Shown here: positions 1-11,500 of the stretch, one piece after another
Layout: each line of letters starts with the position of its first letter
How positions within the stretch are numbered: the stretch's first letter is position 1
DNA from: Lates calcarifer
Lineage: Eukaryota; Chordata; Actinopteri; Centropomidae
Direction: 5' to 3'
Assembly (NCBI RefSeq): GCF_001640805.2
Contig: NC_066855.1
Coordinates: forward strand, 16,028,236-16,092,235
DNA: 64,000 bases
Notes under the pieces: generated by a model
The model's database searches: none
Seen by the model: the letters and a program-made list of their open reading frames with translations, nothing else
Told to the model about the DNA's origin: nothing
Position numbers and translations under genes: made by a program

Positions 1-2727
1 AGTTTGAGCTCTGAGGCCTGACTGAACACGGTCAGGGAGCATGACAACAGCAAAGGTACATTTTTTTCCCATTAAACGCATTCTTTTTGTTCATGCTTGA
101 TATAACATAACTGCATCAAAAATGCTCTTTTTACAAAGGGTAGTGTATCAAAGTGATTGATGCCAGTGATGGGCATTGATCACATAAAGATTGGACGCCC
201 CTTAGCTTTTAGGAGCAGTGATTAAAATGTGAGTTCAGTCTGCACGGTGGGTAAAAACAAAATGTTTCTGTTTTCTACCTGATATGTGTAAATATGGCTC
301 AAACTTTGCATTAAGTTGCTCCTATGACAAGGCTGCACTTGCATCAGTAACAACATTATATTTACATTATAACTAATTAATAATTATTAGTAATTTATGA
401 AGCAGAAGAATTCTGAAAGTGAGTATTTGCTGCTTTTCTCTGCTGTACATCATTGTAAATGGAATATTTTGGGGTTTTAGACTCTTTGTAGGAAGACATC
501 ACCTTGGGCTCTGAGAGACTGTAATGGGCATTTTAAACTATTTTCTGACATCCTACAGACTACACAATTCATTAATCAATTGAAAAAGAAACTTAAATTG
601 CAGGCCTATAGTTTGGTGACTGCTAAAGGCTGCAAAATCTGATTATTTTGATCACTGACTGATCTGATTATTTTCTTGATCAACTGATCCATTGTTTTGT
701 TTTGATTTTAAAATGCAAGAAAATTATGAAAAATGCCAAATTTGAGTTCCCAGAGTCCAAGGAGACGTCTTCAGTTGTCGTATTTTGTCCGACCAATCAT
801 CTAAAACCCCCAAAATCTTAAAATTACAAATGATCTAAAGTGATTTAAGGGGCTAGAAACAAGCTTAGCTTGTATGTAATGTGTTTGCATGTTACTCCAA
901 TGTTGTTACAAGTCTGAACAACAGCACTGTCACACAGCAACTTAATATCAAGTATATTTCAAGAGAAATATACTTCTAGCCAAGTTAGTACCCATCTGCT
1001 GGCATGGGAAAAAATGTCACATAACATCTGAAATAAAGGCTCCCCTCTGAAGACACTTCCCATCTGGCAGGTTCACTGACAGTATGTAAATTTCAGTGAT
1101 AATGTAGGCTCAGGTATCTTAGGGCTTTTAAGCGTGAGGAGTACAATTCAGCTTTGTGCCACAGTTGCTACAGGTGCTGCAGAATGTTAAGACAACACAG
1201 TCAGTCAGTTGGGTGTTAAAAGTTGTGGAGTGGCAACAGAGGCAGCTGCAACGTGAGTGAGTATTGGCATGAAGAGTAGCACAAGGCCAGGGAGAGAAGG
1301 GTGTTTCAGGGTTTTGAGGCAGCATACAGACTGGCCACGGTCCAATCCCCCGCCACGCCACACTTGTCTGGACAAATGGCAACGACAGTAGTTTTCCGTA
1401 TCCCTAATTACAATTTTAAGATATGCAAGAGATTAGGATATTTAAGAGAAAACTTAGTTAGTTGTTGTTTTTTTTTTGAGGAACACTACAGAAAACGTGC
1501 AGCTGAAAAACTTGATATTTCAGTCATGGACAGAAAGCAGAGAGGCACTGCATACACAAACTCACACCCATGTCAGTGGGTGGGAAACCTTCAGGAAAAC
1601 TGATATTTTCTCCATTATTTAAATAGACTCACCCACCAGAATATGTAAATATATGACAACTATGATACAGAAATCAATAATTACACCATTTGCATTCAAT
1701 TTTTCATATAATTTCATCATGTAGCCTATATAGATTTATATAGATTCCTCACATGCCTTGACAAATTGTACACAGGTGAAGTCTTTTTTTTTTTTGAGTC
1801 ATATGTTTTGTTTTACGCTAAAATATCCCAAATTTTCTCCCTGCGGGGGAACAGATCAAATCGAGCCCGAAAAACAGGAAACAGAGAGAGCAGGATGCAG
1901 CGGTTTTCCAACCAAGACAGGGCGTCTGTAAGATGAAGATCTGCTCAAACAGAGCGATCAGACACTACGTCGCGCTGCCTTCAACTGCTTCTGCGTTTTA
2001 ATCCTCTCCCCCTAGACCTCCCAGCTCGGTTTTGTTGAGCCATGACATGCCTCGGACGTCGGCCGAGGAGTCTGGGAGAAGGAGACGAGGCGGGCGTCGA
2101 AGCTCGGCTCCACTGACAGATTCGGGTAAAGAGAGAGAGAGGCTCAGTCTGTGGAGTTGTGTTCATTCCTTTATGTCCTTTGAGAGTCCTGAGGAGATTT
2201 CTGTTAAGTCGACAGAGCCAAACGTATAAGAGTGAGCAAGTATCCTGTCTGTTAACGGCGTGGATGATGATAATGATAAAAATGTTGATGAAGATGATGA
2301 TGTGCGGTAGCTCTGCGCTGGGGCGTCCATCCACTGACAACAGCAGGAGGCTACAATCAGCACCGTAGCCTGCGCCGCCATCACACTGACCATCAAAGAG
2401 CTGCTGTGAGGAAAACCTCTCACTTGTCGTCTCTTTTAAACTCCACGGCACGTGATGGAGGAGGAGAAATGAGAAGACAAGTCAGGGTCGTGTTGCAGCA
2501 CTGGAGGAGGTGTGGGGGTGGGGGTGGGGGGCGTCAGGCAGCCCCCGCCGCTGTGGAAAGGCACACCAGAGGAGGAGGGAGGGAGGAGTGGGTGATGACG
2601 ATGATGAAGGTGGTAGTGATGGTTGAAAGTTGGAGGGTGGGGGGGGGGTAAACTCATGGAGAAGATGTTCATGTTGTTGTTTTGTTTTTGTTGATTAAGT
2701 GTTATTTAGCTCAGGAGCTGGGTCTCT
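1..2727. other. 3' flank of kctd2, no gene seen
   Basis: No exon with conserved coding sequence was found on either strand. The left part (about 405-850) holds two copies of an abundant teleost MITE-like repeat in opposite orientation. The part from about 1850 to 2720 is more GC-rich, with G-runs at 2512-2530 and 2636-2648, and probably includes the 3' UTR of kctd2. The kctd2 poly(A) site could not be fixed; ATTAAA on the minus strand near 1996 is only a candidate. Short open frames here, some rich in His/Pro or Met/Ile, come from simple sequence and show no family resemblance. Confidence 0.5.
405..850. repeat. Two MITE-like repeat copies in inverted orientation
   Basis: About 405-612 reads in the sense direction of the abundant family described at 35562-35770: the tract around TTTGCTGCTTTTCTCTGCTG, then CCTTGGGCTCTGAGAGACTG, then ATTTTCTGACAT. 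About 640-850 reads in antisense: TTATTTTCTTGATCAACTGAT, then CCCAGAGTCCAAGGAGACGT, then TTTTGTCCGACCAA. The two copies face each other and could fold back as a stem. Boundaries are approximate. Confidence 0.65.
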
Positions 2728-5700
2728 TCACATCCGTGAGCCTCGCTCTTGAAGGATCTGTGAGAACAGAAGATGAAATAAATCAGTAGAAAGAGCAACG
2801 TCAACGCAGGAATCCTTTAAACATCTCACACACGGTCTGTTCTCCCAGTTTGGTTAAGGTCATAACAAAGGTGTAGGTGTTCTGACCCCCAGGACCGTGT
2901 ATGCAAGTCAAAATAAACTACAGTGTGTAACAAGAAAAATATACCGACAGGCTCCCGCTCTGCAGCTCACTCACCTTGGCCTTCTCGGTGGGCTCGATGA
3001 CGATGCCGTTGGTGGAGTTGTTGAGTTCCCGGGAAACTACACATAGAAACTCTGCTTGGTCCTCGTTGCCGTAGTTGTATGAGGAGCCGATACTTATAAG
3101 CTGAGGATGTGAATAGAAAAGAGGCAAAAGGAATTGCAAAGTTATTACTTTGAGCAAGAGGAGATCTAGATTCAGAATAATACAGCTACTTTTTCTGTTT
3201 TTAAGGAATAAATAACAGCTGGAGACCACATGGAACAGAAAATACATACAAAACCATAACTCATTTAAATGATATGAACTAATTAGTGCTAGGTATTGTC
3301 TGACAGATACCAAATTTTTTTCAAACACCTTTCTTTGAAGATTATAAATATTTTCCTTTCCTGCATTTAAGAACATAATCAATACAGGAATTTAACCAAA
3401 ATTAAATAGTCTAAAAATCTGCAAAATTAGGATTTAAATCAAGAACTTCAGGATTATGAATCTACATACAGCTGAAACAATAAGCAAACAAATCCATTAG
3501 TCAATAGACAAAAAAAAAAAGCAATAAAAAAATGGACTATTTGGATTTTTAAAAACAGAGGCACCAGCCTCTGTTCTGATTCAGAAATGTTCGTATTTTC
3601 AGTTTTTTCTTTGTCAGTGATGATCACGTCTCTGAGACTGTGGTAATAAAATTAATGTCATTAGTGACTATTAACACAATTAAGGACTTTCTCCAGAGTC
3701 AATGTAACATCTCATATTGTTCTTGTGGTGGCGATTTTCTGAAATACGCAATTATTAATCCATAATGAAAATAATAAATCTAAGAAGACGTTCAGTGCTG
3801 AGCATTAATGCTTGAGAGTTTTTGATATTAAGTGCTAAGGACAGGTTTCAGTTAATAAAAGAAATGATTTCTTACACTCCCAGTCGCTCTATTTTGGTAA
3901 TAAATGTCTGAGAATGATCCCTTCTTGATGAAAGCTTTAGGCCTGTCTCCAAACTGGAGCTTAAAACAACAGCCTAAAATAAAACATGACAACAGAAACA
4001 TAAAAGCTGCATTTTCTGCACCTGCTCGAACTTCCAACCGTCCGACATGGTTGAGACCATCTGTGTGAGTTCCTCCTCTTGGCACTGTAGTACTCGATAC
4101 ACATGCTTCACAGGGCCCTGAGGGACACAGCAAACACACACACACACAAACAGACACACAGATTGTTACTAGACCAACATCAATAATCTGTACACAAACA
4201 CAATTTTTTTTTTTTGCTTGAACAAATAAAAAGCTATTTTGAGTGTGTGTGTTCTAGAGGAACGTCTGGCTCACAGTCACCCGAGCTGTTTGTTTTGTTT
4301 TGGTCTGTTTTCTGTACCTGAGATGTCCGGTTCTCGTTGTCCCGTATCCTCTCTTTCACCAGCCTCACCAGCGACGCAATGTTGTAGAACTCAGCTTCCT
4401 CCAGAACCCCTGAAACACAGAACAGATGGATCATCAGACTCCACTGTTTTGGTCTCTGCATGATGTTTGCAGTGGATGAGGCAGGATCGAGCAACAGGGA
4501 TCAAGACCTTCCTTACCTTCCTCAGCCAGGTTTTTATCCATGATCAGTTTCCCATGCCGCAGGTAGTTCAGGATGGGGCCAAAGTATGTGGGGTCCCTGT
4601 CGATCAGGTAGGCTCCTGTTTCATCCTGTAGAATCAGCATGTGTGAGAAACGGTTATACCACTTTTACAAACTGGAAAATTGTGGAGCGTAATAATGTCA
4701 AGACAAAAAATTCTATAATGGAGAAGCGTGACTTCATTACCACCAAAATCCAAACTCTAGAGCCTGAGTGACACATTTATACATCACTCTAAAGTAACAA
4801 GTGATTTCAGGACAGAAGTGGCAAAGATATGTTTGAGTTAATTTGGTGGAGAAATCAACTCTGCAACTGTAAGTGTCGCGCTCAGTGTATTCCCTACCAC
4901 CTGAAATAAGAAACTGTGCCACTTTCAATACCTTCATACAAACTCTCAAAGCCTGGCTACTGAAAAGTCAGACATGTGTCAGACATGTGTTAATTTACAA
5001 AATGTACTGCTGCTAACTTCTGCCATTTCCTTTGTGAGATGGTCAGCTTTGCACTGTGCACTTTGCACTGTGTATTCACCAGCACCACTAGCAAACTTTA
5101 TTAGAAATGTAGGTGTGATCTTCTGTAGTTGTGTTAACATCAACAGAATAACTGTTGTATTTTATTCATGTCTTCTTGCTTATTGCTGCTCTGCATGTGT
5201 CATGGTCATAATCAGTATTTTTTAACTGTGTTTTGTTGTTTCATGTTGCCTTCGTTATGGCGTCTTGTTGTATTCTGTCTGTAATTTTTAACCATCACTT
5301 CATTGGTTTCATATCACCAAAGAACTGCAGCTGAAAATCCAGTAGCTGACTAACACTGGCACGGTTACAGAAACACTGGTTAATGTGTGTCGTCCTAAAA
5401 AATAAAAATCTTGATCGTAATTCTAAATTCTTCAATAATCCAAACTGAAGTAATATCAGCAGAAATATTGTTTATAATCTCTCAAATACTGATATGAGGG
5501 CTCCAGTGAGGGCCACAGACACTTATGAAAATTAAAGAGTGCAAGGTTTCCCCATCAAAACTGTTAAGCAGAGGTGGTTATCAACCAAGATTCTGGCACA
5601 TTCAGTCAGTTGATGACGACCTGAACAACAGCCAAACTCATTAAATATATGGTCTTTATGGTGTGAAGTAACACCTCTGCTCTTCTTCCCTGAAGGTTAA

Positions 5701-7149
5701 TATTTCATGTTATTAAAATGTATTAATATTTCATGATATTAGCAGAGGTTTGTCTGTGTTAGTTCAAGGTGAGATGGCCCAGCACAGTTTTAAAGCAGAG
5801 TAGGAAACAGCTGGGATGGTAGTTACAGTTGGAACTATCTGGCAATTAACTGATCAGGTGATGAAGAGAAACTATTTTGATAATTGACTGATCATAGTGT
5901 GAGACTTTGCTGCTTTTCTTTGTCTTGAATGACAGTAAACTGACTGTTGGTCAAAGGCTGAAAACATAATCTTTAATACATATTTTAAGCAAGCCACCAA
6001 TTATCCTGGAGAAAACAAGTGAAACTCACCTTTAAGATTCAAGGCTCGATTACGAACCGGGAAAAGCGGGCTGCTGCCCAGGAGCCCCAGACCCCAAGGG
6101 GCCACTCCAAAAAAACACCAGAGATTTACTACATATCATAAAGGCCTATATAATTTTATTTATTAGGAATTTGTCATGAGTTTGCATCACTAAATGAGAA
6201 TATCAACCATGATGGATGATCCATCTTGTAGCGAGACTCTGTGTCAAATCTAGTGTTAAGACCTGAGTTGTTTTAGTTTATATTGAGCCCTTTTGTTGAT
6301 AATTTGTATTTTATTATTTCACACCAAAAACCTTAGGCAAGTGTAATTTTATCCCATTATAGCCTTCAATATTTTCATTATCACTGTATCTGGCAGTTAT
6401 TTCTTAAATAATCAACTGATTGTTTAGTGGAAAAATGTCATAATTCCCTGGAGCTCCAATTAAAAAATCATGTTCTAACCAACAGTAAAAAGATGTGGCG
6501 TTTACTGTCATTTACTGTCATTGTAAACTGAGAAAATAGCAAATATTCACATTTAAGCTAATACCAGTGGACTTTTGACATTTATGCTGCAGAAATGACT
6601 TATTCATTCACTCATTGCTGTTCTGAGTATTACCTGGTTTCTCTCATGTTAAAATCCACACATACACTTAATATGTATCTTTTTCTCTTGCTTTTATGAG
6701 TTTAAATAATGACTAAAACTACAAACACGAACATTACTGTGACTTTTATGAGCGCATGTACTCACTTTGTCAGAGTCCAGGTCGGGGTCCTCCTGACACA
6801 GTCGGAACAGGAAGGATTTGGGGTCCCTGCACAGCGTCTGTTTGGTCGTGATGAAGTAGGTCCCACCGACGTTGAGCCGGACCCAGCGTGAGCCCGGCTT
6901 ATCCACCGGTTCGGACGGGGAGCTGGGATTGCTCTTCACCGGGAACCCGAACACCGACCGTCCTCCTCCACCTCCTCCTCCGCTACCGCCGCCACCGCCG
7001 CTCGACACCCCGCCGGGGCTGAGCTGGCTGCTCCGCGGAGGAACCATGAGAGTGGGCGACGCCAGGCGCACGGAGCCGCGGACATCACGGTGCTCGGGCT
7101 GCTCAATGGTGCCAGTACCGCTCGGTTCCACGACATGCAGTTCAGCCAT
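2728..7149 (-). CDS. kctd2: KCTD2, BTB/POZ cullin-3 adaptor
   Basis: There are six coding exons on the minus strand: 7149-6766, 4625-4517, 4409-4318, 4117-4022, 3100-2975 and 2757-2728. They total 837 nt (278 residues plus stop) with consistent phases. The N-terminus is variable and includes a glycine-rich run. A T1-type BTB domain follows ([41 protein letters not shown]), then the conserved C-terminal block ([41 protein letters not shown]) ending ILQERGSRM. The family (KCTD2/5/17) forms pentamers that act as CUL3 substrate adaptors. KCTD2 is chosen over KCTD5 and KCTD17 because of the MAEL start, [20 protein letters not shown] and [11 protein letters not shown]. The ATG at 7149 is used; the frame is open upstream only to a GTG at 7203. 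No breaks were found. Confidence 0.95.
4137..4160. repeat. CA-rich microsatellite in kctd2 intron
   Basis: A short (CA)n tract with an interruption, just upstream of kctd2 exon 4. It lies in the polypyrimidine side of that intron when read on the minus strand. Confidence 0.8.
4626..6765. other. kctd2 intron 1
   Basis: This is the largest kctd2 intron, about 2.1 kb. It contains fragments of the abundant MITE-like family: a sense piece near 5860-5945 and an antisense piece near 6370-6478 (ATTTTCATTATC, ATCAACTGATTG). A tract near 6067-6110 with repeated GGGC/CCCC (GGAGCCCCAGACCCCAAGGG) looks like part of another interspersed repeat. No coding sequence was recognised. Confidence 0.5.
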
Positions 7150-8149
7150 GTTTTTTCTTCGCCTGGAAAAAACACTCACGGCCGCACGATTAGCTAACGA
7201 CACACTGCGGGGAAACAGCCCCTCTCCACCGATTTGTAAACACAGCGAGCTTATTTTTCTCCGACGGGGAGGCTGGCATCAGGGCGTTGCTGCTCACACT
7301 CGACCGCCTCTGCCACCAGCGCCGAAGATTAAGACACAAATACGACTTTCAGAGGCTGAACGATGTTTGCAGCATCGCATTTAATGGTTTCTTCACAGGA
7401 TAAATTGGTCATTCTTGTCTATTCAAACGTTAATCACAGAAAGGCAATCCTTCCGGGTTGTAACGTGATTATTGTTTACTTCCGTTATGTCATGGTTTTT
7501 CAAAATAAAAGTAAACGTACTGTTTACATTCTTTTATTTATCTGAAACATTTTAGAATGATGATGATACCCATTACAACAACAATTATTATTATTATTAT
7601 TATTCAGACAAGTTTTCAGTTCAATTCAGTCATATATCAGTCTTAAACCATTGATAAGAGTAACTTTTGTGTTGCCAGGCTGAGGATTTTCCTCAACCTG
7701 GTACTAATGCATACTATACCACATAGACGGGTTGGGTGAGACAAAAATAAATGAATAAAATAAAGTAAAATCAGAAAAAAGAATTCGAATAATTCTCTAT
7801 TCAAATGTGTGTTTGCTTACATTCATTCGAATTGTATTTTTAAAAAATTAACTCAACTACTGAGTTTAGGTTGTTCTGTTGTTGACTAAAGGGTGATGGG
7901 ACAGTCATTCACTGAACATATGCTGTTGAGAATGGTATTGAAATATTTGCAGTAATATGACAGTTGTATAAGAGATGAGTGTAGTGCTGAGTAGCGAAGT
8001 TGTAGCGTCATATTAAACCTGTGGGGGCGGTATTGCGCGGTCACTGCGCAGATTACAGCAACAGAAGAAGAAAGATTTGACCAGCGGTGGGCGCGTTGTT
8101 GCTGCTGCTACTGTTTACTGTGGTTTTGTGTTGGAGACGACTGACAGGT
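7150..8149. promoter_or_regulatory. Shared upstream region of kctd2 and tubgcp2
   Basis: The two genes point away from each other, with about 1 kb between the kctd2 ATG and the end of a likely non-coding first exon of tubgcp2. That exon is inferred from a good donor (GACAG|GTACAG) at 8149/8150 and an acceptor before the ATG exon at 8526-8527. Just before it lie GTGGGGGCGG (GC-box-like, about 8021) and two GCGC cores within TTGCGCGGTCACTGCGCAG (about 8033-8051), resembling NRF-1-type sites. A TTA/ATT microsatellite occupies about 7585-7603. Promoter function is inferred from position and motifs only. Confidence 0.5.
7585..7603. repeat. ATT trinucleotide microsatellite
   Basis: A run of ATT units between kctd2 and tubgcp2. 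Confidence 0.85.
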
Positions 8150-8449
8150 ACAGTGATAAGAGCTGGGTTTGACCTGTAATAAAGGTTTTGATCATCGACT
8201 TATTTTATATTAACTGTTTAACGAATGATAGGCGTCATTCAGAGTAAGCTAGCTCTCAATTAGCATCCTGCAGGCTAGTTCATTTTAAAGTATCTGGCTG
8301 TTTAGCTAGTTAGCCTGGTAGCATGAGATAACGTTAACTCCATCACTATGAGCCGCTGAGATGGTGCATGCAGCCTTTAAAATCGACAATAACCGTATGT
8401 TTTCAGCAAAGCTATGACTGATGCTTGTCAGTATGTAGCTGTGAACTTA

Positions 8450-8490
8450 ATTTTCTGTTGATCGATCTGTCGATTAATCGTTGCAGCTCC
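8450..8490 (-). repeat. Terminal fragment of MITE-like family before tubgcp2 coding exon
   Basis: The sequence AATTTTCTGTTGATCGATCT and then GTCGATTAATCGTTGCAGCT is the antisense terminus of the abundant family. Its TTGCAG (AG at 8485-8486) resembles a 3' splice site. The likelier acceptor of the first tubgcp2 coding exon (ATTTCAG, AG at 8526-8527) lies 41 nt downstream. Confidence 0.7.
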
Positions 8491-8538
8491 AGCAGAAACC
8501 CTGTGATAAAATGTGTTGTCATTTCAGCTGCCTGAGCC

Positions 8539-11500
8539 ATGAGTGAGTTCAGGATCCACCACGATGTGAACGAGCTGCTCAGTCTGCTCCATGTCCGAGG
8601 AGGTGATGGAGCAGAGGGCTACATAGACTTACTGCAGAAACACAGGACTCCCTATGTCACCACTACAGTCTCTGCTCACAGCGCCAAGGTGGGAAATACA
8701 CACTTATCAAAGCTTTAATACAAATTTCCAGGCACTGAAAGGATAATGTCTTGAAATTCCAACAGTTCCTTCCTTCCTCACTGGTTTACACCAGATGTGC
8801 ATATGCCACATATAGGACTGCAGTGCAGTCGATTAAGTACTTGTTTGGTCTCTAAAACATCAGAAAACAAATTATTCATCATGGCATGGCATTCGTGATA
8901 ATGTAAGACTAAATAAACAGCAGCTTCTCACATTTAGTAAGCTGGAACTATCTGTATTGTGGCATATTGGCTTTGAAATTACTTTAAGATCTTTAGTTAC
9001 ACAGTTTAGAGCTGATAGTCTTCCTCTGGCCATTGTGGTTGGTTGATATTCAAAAAAATATTCAAGGAGAAAACTGATTGATTGTGATTTGGTTGAAGTG
9101 GGGAGTGAGCCTAATTGTCTTTTGCAGTGTATACATTTTGATGATTTAACAGACTTAATTTACCATTTGACCAAACCAAACCTGAAATATCCTGGTGGAC
9201 AGATGATGAGAAACATAGCATTACTGTTTTATTTTTATGTTTTTGGGTTTGTCTCAAAAGCCTGGAAGAGAAGGCAAGTGATGGTCTGTCATTTGAATAT
9301 AAGAATTTAAAAGAAGCAGAACAGTGACAGACTTTAAATCAGGTTTGACAGTTGTGTACTACTGTGAAAATGATTTGTCACACCTCCTGTGGAAACAAAT
9401 GTGTTTCTTACCGTGGATATTCTCTTCATGCTGGCTGTTCTGTCATTTTCAGGTCAAATTAGCAGAGTTCTCCAAAACCCCCGAGGACTTCTTGAGGAAG
9501 TACGAGGAGCTCAAATCCAAAAATGTTCGCAACCTTGACCCTTTGGTCTATCTGCTCTCCAAACTCTGTGAGGATAAAGAGGTAAGAAATTGTTTACAGG
9601 CTGATAATTACATGGTTTTGTTTGTTATTACTTGGTAATCAAATTGATATTTCACCCTTTGGTTTCACAAATTTGAATTTACTATAACCTAAAGAATGAT
9701 TTATGTGTTTTCATAAGTAGACTTTCATTTCTGAATAATGGGAGTACTGTTTAAACAGACGAGTTTTACACAGTTTATTGAGCAGATACCAAGAAACCAA
9801 GGTCTGTGTTGTGATGTTTTCGTAGACGCTCCAGTTTCTGCAGCAGAATGCCAAAGAGAGGTCGGAGTCATCAGCAAACACAACGGCGACCACAACTACC
9901 AGCTACACTCTGCCTCAGACCAGCACCAAGATGTCAATGCAGGAACTGGACGAGCTGCGAAAGAAGCTCGGCAACGTGACGGCCAGCTCCAACGCTCCTC
10001 TGGTAAGCATTTCGTACTCAGGTCCAGGTCATCTGAAGGTTCGGTTGGCCCATGAGAACAGTAACATTGAGGTCCAGACAGATAAACAATGAGCTTAAAG
10101 TCTTCATAGAGCTCTGTGACGTTTGGGGGAGCTGTAATGCTATGGGTGACATAAGTTTCATGAGTGAATCTACTTTTGAATAAAAGATTTAAGTTGAGTT
10201 TCAGCCTGTGCTGGCATCACTCTGCTTGTAGTTCATTGGTCTCTCTCTGTGATTTTGCCTGCAGCCTGCTGAAGTCACACGGAAGATGCTGAGGGACAAA
10301 CACAACAAGAAGAACCCCACCCAACCCAACCCAGTGTTTCCTAACTGGGTGTACGACCGTCCTGCTCTCCTTGGAGATTTCATCACCAGCCCCACCCCCG
10401 CAGGAGATCCACCTGTGGCTATTGGTACACCATATCAAGTCTCTGCCATATGCAGTCCACCTTTGCTGTTGGTGATGTTAACGCTGGTGTTATCTATTGT
10501 CAGGTACAATGCCAGTGGCTACTCAGGAACAAGCTCTGGTGGAGGATCTGCTGTTTGTCCTGATTGGAGTTGATGGGCGAGACATCACAGCACAGCCTGT
10601 TCTGGGGAGGCAGAACCGCTCCTTCATCATCGATTCGACACTGGACATGTCTATCAAAGAGTTGGTGAACAGAATATTGCCAGTTGCATCGTATTACTCC
10701 ACGATAACACGGTGAGTCTAAAAATGCTCAAAATCCTTCAAATATCTGATTATCAGGAGGAGGAAGAGGTATCAAATGGTGTCTTTGGTGTATTTGTCGT
10801 CCAGTTTCATCGAGGAGAAGTCATCCTTTGAGTACGGCCAGGTGAACCACGCCCTGACGGCAGCGATGAGGACCCTGATGAAGGAGTACCTGATCCTGGT
10901 GACTCAGCTGGAGCACCTTCAGCGGCAGGGCCTGCTGTCCCTGCAGAAGCTCTGGTTCTACATCCAGCCCACCATGAGGACCATGGAGATACTGGCGTCT
11001 ATCGGTAGGAGTCTGAACATGAGCGCTGGTGTGAATTCAGTGTGAATGCTTCCTTTTTCGTTACCTATGCTCATTTCAAACTTTTTTTTTAATGGGGAGT
11101 GTTGCATCTAGTTTGAGACGTTTACTGTGGCTGTAAAAAGCAAAGTAAAAGATGATGGTTTAGGGTGTGAATGAGTGACCATCAGAGTTCAGCCAGTATG
11201 ATGGAATACTCTCTGTACTGATGCTTGGTATAATGTTTAAATCTACAGGTCATTATCCACTATTGGATTAGCTCTTCTTTTGGAGCTAACTCCTCCACTC
11301 AAGCCAACAATAAAGTTACTTTTGCTCTCAGCCTTGTGTTTTGTCAGGAGGTAAATACATCCATACATCCCACTGCAAGAAAATATTCTTTTAGCAGATA
11401 TATACCTAACTTTTAACTGGAAAGGAAGAAATACTGTAGTGCCTTTTTTTGCTCAAAATCTAAACACATTAAAAAAAAAAATATCAGCAGATTAAGCTTT

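Noticed and set aside
1981..2672. Several open frames on both strands in the kctd2 3' flank
   Set aside because: They overlap each other and are rich in simple repeats (GAT, CCACC, GGGTG). They show no splice support or family motif, and probably lie in or near the kctd2 3' UTR.
2728..7149. KCTD5 or KCTD17 as the identity
   Set aside because: The MAEL N-terminus, the linker [12 protein letters not shown] and [11 protein letters not shown] match KCTD2, and the long KCTD17 tail is absent.
7149..7203. Longer N-terminus for kctd2 starting at 7203
   Set aside because: The codon there is GTG, not ATG. The ATG at 7149 gives the MAEL start expected for KCTD2.
6872..7384. 170-codon plus-strand open frame over kctd2 exon 1
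   Set aside because: It is the antisense of the GC-rich, glycine-coding first exon of kctd2; its proline run mirrors the poly-Gly.
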